Source: Chitinophaga sp. H8 (GTDB taxonomy: Bacteria > Bacteroidota > Bacteroidia > Chitinophagales > Chitinophagaceae). Taken from it: a stretch of 64,000 nucleotides of DNA. The first letter of the stretch is position 1; every line of letters starts with the position of its first letter. A model generated the notes under the pieces. That model did no database searches, was not told where the DNA came from, and saw nothing but the letters and a program-made list of their open reading frames with translations. The translations under genes and the position numbers were made by a program. The stretch lies in the NCBI RefSeq assembly GCF_040567655.1, contig NZ_JBEXAC010000002.1, positions 2,816,906-2,880,905 on the forward strand. The letters are read 5' to 3'. Shown here piece after piece: positions 42,833 to 51,519 of this stretch.

Positions 42833-45820
42833 TTAAAGATCCAGTTTCACCCCTACGGTATATGTTTTAGGAATAGGAAAACCATAGCCGGTATCATACC
42901 CGTTAAAATCTACCAGTTCAGGATCTCCGCCAGTATATGGTGTTATAGTGAAGAGATTGTTAGCAGTAACATATACATACAGGCGGGTGAAAGTCTTTTT
43001 GGTTTTACTTTTTTTCCAGCTGTCTGCTCCTGCAAAATCATAACCGATAGACAGGGTCCGGAGCTTCAGGAAGGAACCATTTTCGAGGAAAAGGTCCTGG
43101 TTGAGCTGATAAGGTACTACATCACTCCAGGGGTTATAAACAGGATATTTTGAATAGTCACCATTTTTGGCCCAGAAAGTAATTTCTTTCACACCATTCA
43201 TATCCAGTGTGGCTTCCCTGTTTATAAAGTCAAACCGGTTGGCTATCTCCTGGTTGAGAATTTTACGGCCTAAGGCATAATAGAGGTTTACACTAAGGGT
43301 AAAATTCCGGTAGGTAAAATCGTTATTGAAACCTCCCGACATCAGGGGCAAAGTATGCCCTGTCATCACTTTGTCTTTATCATCTATCACAAAATCGCCA
43401 TTTGTGTCTTTCCATTTTGGATCTCCTCCTTTCAATGCCAATCCTTTATAACTCAATGGCATACCGTTATTGGGGTTTTTAGGTATTTCTGCATCTGTAT
43501 TATAGATGCCTTCATTTTGCAACAGCCAGTATTGGTCTATGGATTTACCTACCTGCAGATGACGGTTGCCGATGGTTAATTCACTTCTACCTTCCGGTAA
43601 GGCTACCAACTGGTTTTTATTGTAGTTAAAATTCAGGGCGGGGATCCATTGCAATGCACTTTTTTCATTCAGTATACTTGCACTGATAGTGGCATCTACT
43701 CCGGTGTTCCGTACGGTCATACCATTGAGATATTGTTGGCTATAACCATATTCGGCATAAGCAGGAACCGCCAGCAGCATATTTTTATCCGTTTTACTGT
43801 ATACATCCAGTCCAATCTGAACACGGTTCTTCAGCAGGGCCATCTCAACACCGGCATTTAACTGGTCGGCATAAGCCCAGGTAAGCCCATATCCGATATA
43901 ACCCAGGTTATAGGGCCTGCTTAATCCCGGCATGGCATTGTAGGAAGAGATAGCTGGTTCCGTACTCCATCCCATGTCTACGGTATATTGCGGACCCTGG
44001 GCAAAGCGGTCGTAAGCGTTGAGTCTGGGTAAGCGTCCCCAGCTGGCACGGAGCCTGAGCGCGCTAAAGGTGTTGTTATCTTCCAGGAGGCTGTTTTTGA
44101 TATTCCAGCCTGCAGAGAAGGTAGGGGATACGAACCACCAGTTGTCGGGTTGGGAATTGGAGGAGCCATCTGCACGTAGCAATACAGAGAAGTCCAGTTT
44201 ATGCTGGTAACTATAATCTGCTTTTCCATGGAACGAAAGCAGGCGATGTCTTTCTTTATCCAGGAATTTATATATCATAAACCGGCTAAACCCTTTGGGC
44301 TCCAGATAATCTGTTTTGGTAGGATCTGATTTAAGTACATTGAGCTTAATCAGGTCATTAGGGCCTCTGTAAGCATAGCCGTAATTATATTTATTAGCAT
44401 CAGATTGGAAAGATTGCCCGCCTTCCAGATGGAGGAAGTGTTGATTATCCCAGTTTTGCCGGAAGTGAAGGGTATTGTCAAAAATGACCCGTTGGCTGAA
44501 CCCAAAATAATTGGAAACGTAGTTGTTACCCACCAATATAGTAGAAGGATAAAAAACATCGCGCAGGTCCTCATTATAATCAAAGGCCAGCCGGCTGGAG
44601 AAATCAAACTTCCGGATATTCATTTTTATCTGGAAGTAGCCGTTGATAACATTGGATTTATTTTTATCGTACGACTTTTGTAATTGGGTAAGATAGCCGT
44701 TATAAAAATCTTTGTTGGGAGGTAATGGATTGGTCAGATCGGGGAGGTATTGCACTTCCGCAAACCGGTCGCGTAAGTTGTTGTTACGATTACGTTCCAG
44801 CCGGGTGGCATTTATCATGGTGGATACCTGCAACCAGCGTAATGGCATCATGTTGATGAGGAAAATGGCATTATAGCGGTCCAGGTTTACGCCATCTACC
44901 ACACTGCTGTTGCGCATTTTTCCTATTCCCATCCGGAAGTTGGCACGTTTGGAACCACCTGCCAGGCTGGCATCTACGGCATGAACGGTACTGTTTTTAT
45001 AATACACATCCGTCCAGTTAGATGGGCCATAGTAGGCCGGATTAGTAGAATCCCGGAGGAAAGAAGGATATTTTTCCTCATTGGCAGGAGTAGCATATTT
45101 ATCATAAAACGGCCTACGGAATTTATTCTCAAAATCTGCATTTATGGTAGCAGTAGCTGGCCGTTGTACAACCCCAAAATAGGTATTGAAACTGATCACA
45201 TGTTTACCGGTTTCAGGTGTTTTTGTTCGAATGTCTATGACACCATTGATAGCCCTTGGTCCGTATATGGCCGTTTCCGAAGCGTCTTTCAATACCCGGA
45301 TAGATGCTACATTATTGAGGTTGATGGCATTTAGCAGATTGGTGGCTGTGCCGATACGATTAAAATCATATTTGCGGATGTCATAGGCAAATGGATGTAC
45401 CATAATTAATGGAATGCCATCAACCAGTATTAAAGGCTGGGTTTCAAATATGTCTTTATGATTGACATAAGGAACCGCACTGCCTCTGATATACATATTC
45501 ATTTCTGAGCCAGGCTCTCCGCTGGGTTGTTGTACATAGAGGCCGGCAACATTCCCTTTTAATGCTTCCTGCAGGGAAGGGTTCGGATACATACTTAAGC
45601 GGTCTGCATTTACATCACTGCGATACATGGTGTCTGTACCAACAACAAGTGGGAGGGAATCGGCAGTACCGGCAGTGGAAGCCTTTTGGGTATCATCCGG
45701 AGCGGTAGTGTCAGGCCGTGGTGTCTGTTGCAGGAATGGATATGCAGTATCACGTGCATATACCAACGAATAAAAGTGAATGAACAGGCACGTTATGGCC
45801 ACACGTACTAATGAACGCAT
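42833..45820 (-). CDS. SusC/RagA-family TonB-dependent transporter, first cassette, without the N-terminal regulatory domain
   Basis: A 995-residue SusC family protein: signal peptide, then a short Thr/Pro/Asp linker (PRPDTTAPDDTQKASTAG), then the plug (LKGNVAGLYVQQPSGEPGSE near 88, the SusC signature ETAIYGPRAINGVIDIRTKT near 180) and the barrel, ending YTVGVKLDL. The carboxypeptidase-like domain that usually precedes the plug is missing and its place is taken by the linker. First gene of the long - strand operon. About 1 kb of noncoding DNA separates it from tRNA-Gln(CTG). Confidence 0.93.
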   Translation of the reverse strand: MRSLVRVAITCLFIHFYSLVYARDTAYPFLQQTPRPDTTAPDDTQKASTAGTADSLPLVVGTDTMYRSDVNADRLSMYPNPSLQEALKGNVAGLYVQQPSGEPGSEMNMYIRGSAVPYVNHKDIFETQPLILVDGIPLIMVHPFAYDIRKYDFNRIGTATNLLNAINLNNVASIRVLKDASETAIYGPRAINGVIDIRTKTPETGKHVISFNTYFGVVQRPATATINADFENKFRRPFYDKYATPANEEKYPSFLRDSTNPAYYGPSNWTDVYYKNSTVHAVDASLAGGSKRANFRMGIGKMRNSSVVDGVNLDRYNAIFLINMMPLRWLQVSTMINATRLERNRNNNLRDRFAEVQYLPDLTNPLPPNKDFYNGYLTQLQKSYDKNKSNVINGYFQIKMNIRKFDFSSRLAFDYNEDLRDVFYPSTILVGNNYVSNYFGFSQRVIFDNTLHFRQNWDNQHFLHLEGGQSFQSDANKYNYGYAYRGPNDLIKLNVLKSDPTKTDYLEPKGFSRFMIYKFLDKERHRLLSFHGKADYSYQHKLDFSVLLRADGSSNSQPDNWWFVSPTFSAGWNIKNSLLEDNNTFSALRLRASWGRLPRLNAYDRFAQGPQYTVDMGWSTEPAISSYNAMPGLSRPYNLGYIGYGLTWAYADQLNAGVEMALLKNRVQIGLDVYSKTDKNMLLAVPAYAEYGYSQQYLNGMTVRNTGVDATISASILNEKSALQWIPALNFNYNKNQLVALPEGRSELTIGNRHLQVGKSIDQYWLLQNEGIYNTDAEIPKNPNNGMPLSYKGLALKGGDPKWKDTNGDFVIDDKDKVMTGHTLPLMSGGFNNDFTYRNFTLSVNLYYALGRKILNQEIANRFDFINREATLDMNGVKEITFWAKNGDYSKYPVYNPWSDVVPYQLNQDLFLENGSFLKLRTLSIGYDFAGADSWKKSKTKKTFTRLYVYVTANNLFTITPYTGGDPELVDFNGYDTGYGFPIPKTYTVGVKLDL

Positions 45821-46778
45821 AAACGTAAATTTTTAAGAACTGACTAAATCTGGATTTAGAATAATGCAGGCAATAAATTGCCATTACACAGCAAGGCTGC
45901 TGTGCCGGAAAAGGCATAACATTCCCTGCTGTATTTACGTACAGAAAAAAAGCAAAAGAGACAAACGGGGATGTGACCATTTGTGCATAAATGGTAGTCA
46001 TGTTCCTTGTTCAGGAGCATAAACGGTGATCCCTGTTTGCTGTTAGAATAAACTGAAGTGGATAAGTATTCCTTACATCATTTGTTCCGATTTTGGTGAA
46101 AAATAATAGGGCAATAACGTCTTCTTCCATTTTGTAGAATGGCCATGCTAAAGTCAATCCGGGCGTAAAGTGCTGACGGACGTGAGCTGTAAGTTTGAAA
46201 TGGTACTGACAGGTTTTTTATTGACGCCTGTCAATTTTTGTGTTACGTGGATTTTAAATCAATTAAGAAATTACTATGTGATTTTAGATATTGGTTATAA
46301 TACAATTGGTTTGGGTTTAAATACTATCACTGTTCTTTTTAAATTTGGTTGAAAAAACAATCAACAGGGTTTTTCAGGTTGCACTATACTAACGTGGAAT
46401 ACTACTATGTATGTTGATTGTATTTATTGTCATCATGACAAAACCACTATTGCACAAGTGATTCTTACAAATCTAATAAGTCAAATCTAATATTGCAAGT
46501 ATTTTAAGAAATAATTGAAAATATTTTTCTGATACTATATTCATAAAAGAACAATGACATTTCAGTTATAGTTGAAAGGTGATTTTATAGATTTACTGTC
46601 AGAAAAAAATCACACTGTTTTGATAAGATATGATGCAACTATTTGTATGGTGATTCAAATTTGTTTGGTTCCTGAAAGCATTTTTCTTTGTACGTTATGC
46701 CGTGAATTAATGAAGCGATAAACCTATTCTATTGCATCTCCGTTTTTTATCACTTGTCTTTATGAAGGAGATATTTTT
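45821..46778. other. Long intergenic region upstream of the SusC operon
   Basis: No convincing gene in nearly 1 kb of AT-rich DNA. A 16-bp palindrome CTAAATCTGGATTTAG (45,843-45,858) and an inverted repeat around CACAGC..GCTGTG (45,887-45,904) lie 25-85 nt before the SusC start on its 5' side and could be operators or leader structure. A hairpin TGACAGG...CCTGTCA with following T residues lies at 46,207-46,238. No clear TAnnTTTG promoter was found for the SusC operon. Confidence 0.5.
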
Positions 46779-46807
46779 TTGAAAAATGAAAAATAATATT
46801 ACCTTTG
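46779..46807 (+). promoter_or_regulatory. Promoter of tRNA-Gln(CTG), Bacteroidetes type
   Basis: TTG at 46779-46781, 18 bases, then TACCTTTG at 46800-46807, a perfect TAnnTTTG match, ending 15 bases before the tRNA. Confidence 0.75.
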
Positions 46808-46822
46808 TACCCCAATTTGAAT

Positions 46823-46893
46823 TGCCCGATAGTATAATGGTAGTACCACAGATTCTGGTTCTGTTTGTCTTGGTTCGAATCCAGGTCGGGTAA
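46823..46893 (+). tRNA. tRNA-Gln (anticodon CTG)
   Basis: Cloverleaf: acceptor TGCCCGA pairs with TCGGGTA (one G-U), anticodon stem ACAGA/TCTGT around TTCTGGT (anticodon CTG, reading CAG), T arm as in the TTG isoacceptor at 28.3 kb. The two genes share their D and T arms and differ mainly in the anticodon arm. Confidence 0.95.
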
Positions 46894-46894
46894 C

Positions 46895-46938
46895 AAAGGT
46901 CAAAAGTAGCATACTAGCCACTTTTGACCTTTTTTTTT
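46895..46938 (+). terminator. Terminator after tRNA-Gln(CTG)
   Basis: AAAGGTCAAAAGT (46895-46907) pairs with ACTTTTGACCTTT (46920 on), followed by a long T run. It may also serve the convergent DUF5107 gene. Confidence 0.85.
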
Positions 46939-47008
46939 CTTCTATAGGTGTGTAGTTTTTTCTCAAACGTTAGCAAAAACGTTAGCACTTTTATTGCGAT
47001 TCAGGTAT

Positions 47009-49897
47009 TTACAGGTTGTTGATTTGCGCTAGCAGTGCCTTTGTGGCCGTTTCATTAGTATGCCTGTTGCGCTCGTTAATAAGCGCCACAACGGCGTCTT
47101 CCAGCTGTTCGTGCTTATTGGCTGCATAGGGTTCTCCTGCGCCCAGGTTAAGGGGCCAGCGCCTGGCTTCGGCTACTTTTTCCAGGGCTACTTTGTAGCG
47201 TTGCTGCTGCAGCGCTTCCATAGCCAGCATCAGTTTCACTTTCCTGTAAAGCTGTCGTCCGTCCGTTGCCCCTTCATAAGGGAGGATATGTATATCCCTG
47301 AGTGCTTTTTCCGCAGCAGTATATTGGTTATTGAGTATGAGACACCGGATATAGAGCATACCGGTAATATAGTGCTGTGGTGCGCTTTGTTGATAAGGTG
47401 TAATGGTTTTCAGCGCCGCCTGGTATGACTTTTCTGCTACCAGGTGTTCTGTCAGCATCTTACCATAGCGCCATTCTTTCGGATTAAGTGTAGCTGCGCG
47501 GGTAAGGTTTGCCAGCTGCTGATCTTTTTCTGTAGCATTGTATAAACGTGCCTTTAAACTATACAGTGGTGCAAAAGTGACTGTTGCCGGGATATCCTCC
47601 AGCAATGCCCGCCCCTTTGCACTATCATTACGGAACAGATATATCAGCGCCAGGTAATAACGGGGTTGCCACTGCTGTGTTGTTTCCATGGCCCACTGCA
47701 TTACTGGTGCGCTTTCTTCCCGGAAGGGGAACACCATGTCCGGACTGGCATTGCCGGCAGCATTGATATAAGCGGCGCTGTCGGCATCCTGGCGATGCAG
47801 GTAGGCTTTCCAATAAGCAATTTCTGCATTAGCCGGCGCGAGATCCAGTATTTCCTGCGCGGCTGTTATCTGGCCTATTGTATGATACCAGGCAGCCATT
47901 TCAAGATAGGTTTCCTGCGGCAGCTCATTTCTGATCATCGACTGGAATGCCTTTTTATCTGCTTCATTTTTTTGTTGCAGGTATTGTTCAAACTGTGCAA
48001 AATGGTTCAAAGGGTCCATTTTCAGGATTTTTTCCCGCGCCCTGGCAGCTTCCGGTACTTTGCCGGATAAGCGGCAGGCAATGGCTTGTTGTAACCAGCC
48101 GTTGATATTGCCCTGGTTATCCAGGCAGCTTTTAACAGCATAAGCATATCCTTTTGCAAAATCCTGCTGTTTTAAATATAATCTGGACAGCTCTGTATAA
48201 GCGGCACTCCGGAAAGCAGGGGTAAGTGTGGCCACTTCTAGTCCGTCCAGTGCATCATAGTAGCGACCCAGTTTTGCAGCTGCCAGCCCATAATAATAAT
48301 TGGCGCCGGGATCATAAGTGTCTATACCTAGTGCATACCTTGCAAAGTAAAAGGAAGAATCATACTGCATCTTCCGGTACTGGATAAACGCCATTTCCAC
48401 CAGTGCAGGCACAAAGGCCGGGTCAACAGCTAATGCTGCCCGGATTTTCTTTTCTCCGGCGCCATAGTCCCGGAAGCGTAAAAGATCACGCCCCATCATA
48501 TACAAACCATAAGCCCCATCCTGATGGAAAGTAGCCGGCCCTGTAAGTGGTCGGGCAAGATCTTTTATAGTTGTAGCTGTGTCCAGTAAGGTAATGGCAT
48601 CTCCTAATACGATCTTTGCAGCCTGTTCCCCTGTTTTAAGCGGGATGGTATAACGGGCTGCTGTGAGTGGTTGCAGCTGCACCTGTTTGCTGTAAAGGAC
48701 TTGTCCGGCGGCATCATACACTTTCAGGCTATCAGTCATGGTTTCCAGCGGAGAAAGTGCTACTGCCAGGGAATTGGCTGTTTGCCGGGCATAAATAACC
48801 GCATGCAAACTGGCATCTGTAAAGCCGCCGGTTTCCCGGAATGGAAACCAGTATTCTTCCCAGATATCCGATGCGTAGGGCTGAAAACCCACCTGCCGGA
48901 AAGGGGTAAGACTGCTGTTCTCTGCGTTCTGGTTAAAGAGGCGGCCGCTTTGTATTTCGCAATACTGGCCGCTACTATCTGTCAGCAGTTGCTCCCATAT
49001 TTTGCCCTGGTTGGATAGCGCCCAGAGAAAAACTTTTTTTCCCAGTTTGTCTTCCCGGTTGGCATAACGGATCATACCAAAGTCTTCCTGCTGCCAGTAG
49101 GCCCCCAGGTAATTACTATGTTTGCCCAGCACGTGAAAGGATTTATCCGCCCCAAAATCATTCTGCGCGTAGTACGACAGGTTTTTATTATGTTCAATGT
49201 CAGTGGGCCAGGGACTGGGTTTTCCGTCATGTCCGATATAATTGGTGCCGGGATAGAGGAATCGCAGATCAGCTCCGGTTTTAATGCCCAGGTTCATCCA
49301 GGAATAGTAAGGCTGCACCACCGGGGTACTGTTATGCCAGAAAGAGCGGGTAATAAAATATGCTTTGTCTGCTGGCAAATTGATCTCCAGCGTCCACTTG
49401 GTTCTTGTTAGCAGGTCCAGGGTGCTGATAAAACAACTCACACTGTTATCTGCATTTTTACGCAGCAGGTAATCTACCGGGGTAGCACAGTTGGGCGTGT
49501 GTCCAATGATGCCGTAGTTGGCTTCTATACCTCCGCTGGTCCAGGGGCCACGCATCGCAATATCCCGGAATTTTACCACTCCATTGTCATAAAGGAAGGG
49601 TTTCCCTGTTTTTTTATCAATAGCTGTCCAGATCTTTCCACCTATTTGCGGGAGGATCATTACTTTAATAAAATCGTTTTCCAGTTCTACCACTTTCCAT
49701 TGCTGGCTGACCGGTTTGTCAGTAAAACCATCGTATCTGAAATACGGGTAAATACGCTGTGCCGGCACAGGATCAGGGTCTGAGAAAGGATATGTTTTGT
49801 ATGTTTTATCGTACTCACGTATGGAAGCCGTTTTTTGAGCCTGTGTCAGTAACGGCGTTAATATTAGTAACAACAATCTGTATAATGTATGCTTCAT
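47009..49897 (-). CDS. DUF5107-domain protein with TPR repeats
   Basis: A 962-residue exported protein: signal peptide ending near LTQAQ, a DUF5107 beta-rich domain over about residues 30-330 (LPQIGGKIWTAIDKKTGKPF near 82, PWTSGGIEANYGIIGHTPN near 115), then TPR-type helical repeats from about 450 to the end. DUF5107 resembles galactose-mutarotase-like folds and is found next to SusC/D pairs. It lies downstream of SusD in the sigma/FecR-controlled operon. Likely periplasmic role in handling the imported glycan. Catalytic activity not demonstrated. Confidence 0.85.
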   Translation of the reverse strand: MKHTLYRLLLLILTPLLTQAQKTASIREYDKTYKTYPFSDPDPVPAQRIYPYFRYDGFTDKPVSQQWKVVELENDFIKVMILPQIGGKIWTAIDKKTGKPFLYDNGVVKFRDIAMRGPWTSGGIEANYGIIGHTPNCATPVDYLLRKNADNSVSCFISTLDLLTRTKWTLEINLPADKAYFITRSFWHNSTPVVQPYYSWMNLGIKTGADLRFLYPGTNYIGHDGKPSPWPTDIEHNKNLSYYAQNDFGADKSFHVLGKHSNYLGAYWQQEDFGMIRYANREDKLGKKVFLWALSNQGKIWEQLLTDSSGQYCEIQSGRLFNQNAENSSLTPFRQVGFQPYASDIWEEYWFPFRETGGFTDASLHAVIYARQTANSLAVALSPLETMTDSLKVYDAAGQVLYSKQVQLQPLTAARYTIPLKTGEQAAKIVLGDAITLLDTATTIKDLARPLTGPATFHQDGAYGLYMMGRDLLRFRDYGAGEKKIRAALAVDPAFVPALVEMAFIQYRKMQYDSSFYFARYALGIDTYDPGANYYYGLAAAKLGRYYDALDGLEVATLTPAFRSAAYTELSRLYLKQQDFAKGYAYAVKSCLDNQGNINGWLQQAIACRLSGKVPEAARAREKILKMDPLNHFAQFEQYLQQKNEADKKAFQSMIRNELPQETYLEMAAWYHTIGQITAAQEILDLAPANAEIAYWKAYLHRQDADSAAYINAAGNASPDMVFPFREESAPVMQWAMETTQQWQPRYYLALIYLFRNDSAKGRALLEDIPATVTFAPLYSLKARLYNATEKDQQLANLTRAATLNPKEWRYGKMLTEHLVAEKSYQAALKTITPYQQSAPQHYITGMLYIRCLILNNQYTAAEKALRDIHILPYEGATDGRQLYRKVKLMLAMEALQQQRYKVALEKVAEARRWPLNLGAGEPYAANKHEQLEDAVVALINERNRHTNETATKALLAQINNL

Positions 49898-49929
49898 TCG
49901 TCTGATATTGCATTAGAAAATGTAAGTAC

Positions 49930-51492
49930 TCAATCCACATCCCACCATAGGCGGGTAGATGCTTTGTCGGGGCCATTCAGTAACGGGATGGCCTTTTGTA
50001 CTGCTGCTGCATTGGTTTGTTTTTCCAGGTCTATGAATGGAATACGTTTAATAGGAGTGCCCACCGGCAGATCGCTATTGTCAGAACTTACGAGGGGATA
50101 AAGCACCGGATACCCACTGCGTCTTACTTCTGCCCAGGCTTCCATACCATCCGGATAAAGTGCCAGCCATTTTTGGGTACCTATCTGCATGCGCTGGGTG
50201 GCTGTATTGCTGCCCCATTTTACTACTGTCTGATTTACAGGAGGGGATTGCAGGTAATCGTCCAGCGCTACCGGTTTCCCTTCAGATTGTATATAGGCAC
50301 TGATCACCGCAGGGTCTTCTATTTTCCATTGCAGCATGCTCATTTCAATACCTTTTTCATACAGGTCTTTAGGAGTTCCATTCATATTCCATCCATTCAG
50401 CGCACCTTCTGCCCGCAGGAAATAAGCTTCCGCTGCATGCATAATGTCCTGAGAAACGGTTTGATTGGATACCCACTGCCCATCTACAATAGCTACCCAA
50501 CGGGTACCTATGTTGGAAAGATTTTTCTGTTTGTTCTTTTCATTGGTAGTGATGGCTGTGGTGGGCACACCGTTGCGTATACCTGAAAATTTTCCGGTAT
50601 TGGCGGCTGGCTGAAAAAAGACAGCTAAACGGGGATCCTTATAACCTTTCAGCATAGACTCCATGGCGGCGCTCATGCTAAATTCATTCCATTCGCTGAT
50701 CCCTGCCAACCCATTGATATCCGTTCCCTTTACAGATTTTATCATATAAGCATCATGTGCCAGTTCTGTCATAACTCCATCTGCCACTGCCGCTTCAGCT
50801 TCCTGCCTGGCTTTGGTAGCGTTTACTTTTGATATACGCAATGCCAGCCGTAACCGCAGGGTATTGGCAAACCGCAGCCATTTTTCCCGGCTGCCACCGT
50901 AGATGAGATCATAACTCCCAAAGATATTCTGTTTATCTGTAGTTTTCAGTGTATTTACTGCCGCAGCCAGGCGTTTAAAGAAGTCTTCGTATATTTTATC
51001 CTGTGCATCATAATCGATTGTTTTCTGTGTTGCTCCTGCATGAAAATAAGGCACGGGGCCATAGTAGTCTGTGAGGCGGTGAAAGGTATACACCCAGATA
51101 ATATTGGCCAGCGCATATTCCGGTGATTCCGGTTTTGAAAACTCAAAAATAGATTGCAATTGTGGCACCACCTGTGTATAGGGCATGGACCAATGTGTAG
51201 CCAACCAGTCGTATCGCATCACATAACGGTCTGACGGGAAATAAGTAACCGTGGTGGCAAAGTATTGAGCATACAGGTCGGCAAAAAGATTCTGTGCAAC
51301 CTGGTAAGCATAAGAGGTATAAGACGCTGCTGACTCTGCTTTGGAAAAAAGAAAAGGGAGTTCCCGCTCACCAACACTTGTTAGCTTGGCAGGGTCCACA
51401 TTCACCTCTTTAAAGTCCTTAGTGCAGGAAGTCCATAACAGACAGGTGATTGTCAGTACAGTGCACCATCTGGTGAAAATATATTTGTTCAT
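49930..51492 (-). CDS. SusD-like outer-membrane lipoprotein (SusD_2 type), sigma-controlled locus
   Basis: A 520-residue lipoprotein. The ATG at 51492 gives a signal peptide with LLWTSCTKDF (lipobox Cys near residue 22), then the SusD_2-type segments KEVNVDPAKLTS, NIIWVYTFHRLTDYYGPVPY near 130 and AADGVMTELAHDAY-like (here AVADGVMTE). An upstream ATG (51519) is possible but would add a polar leader before the signal peptide. It follows the STN-type SusC by about 27 nt and is its presumed partner. Confidence 0.92.
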   Translation of the reverse strand: MNKYIFTRWCTVLTITCLLWTSCTKDFKEVNVDPAKLTSVGERELPFLFSKAESAASYTSYAYQVAQNLFADLYAQYFATTVTYFPSDRYVMRYDWLATHWSMPYTQVVPQLQSIFEFSKPESPEYALANIIWVYTFHRLTDYYGPVPYFHAGATQKTIDYDAQDKIYEDFFKRLAAAVNTLKTTDKQNIFGSYDLIYGGSREKWLRFANTLRLRLALRISKVNATKARQEAEAAVADGVMTELAHDAYMIKSVKGTDINGLAGISEWNEFSMSAAMESMLKGYKDPRLAVFFQPAANTGKFSGIRNGVPTTAITTNEKNKQKNLSNIGTRWVAIVDGQWVSNQTVSQDIMHAAEAYFLRAEGALNGWNMNGTPKDLYEKGIEMSMLQWKIEDPAVISAYIQSEGKPVALDDYLQSPPVNQTVVKWGSNTATQRMQIGTQKWLALYPDGMEAWAEVRRSGYPVLYPLVSSDNSDLPVGTPIKRIPFIDLEKQTNAAAVQKAIPLLNGPDKASTRLWWDVD

Positions 51493-51519
51493 AATTATTT
51501 CGTTTTTACGTGCCATCAT

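Noticed and set aside
46170..46352. A 60-codon + strand frame in the long intergenic region.
   Set aside because: Low-complexity hydrophobic sequence in AT-rich DNA, no promoter or homology visible, and it overlaps a hairpin.
28314..46893. The two near-identical tRNA-Gln genes as the direct repeats bounding an 18.5-kb island.
   Set aside because: Both are complete tRNAs with different anticodons, each with its own promoter and terminator, and the DNA between them looks like ordinary chromosome.
47060..49783. Several + strand open frames opposite the DUF5107 gene, and similar frames opposite the SusC and SusD genes.
   Set aside because: They are antisense shadows of well-supported genes, without recognisable domains or starts.
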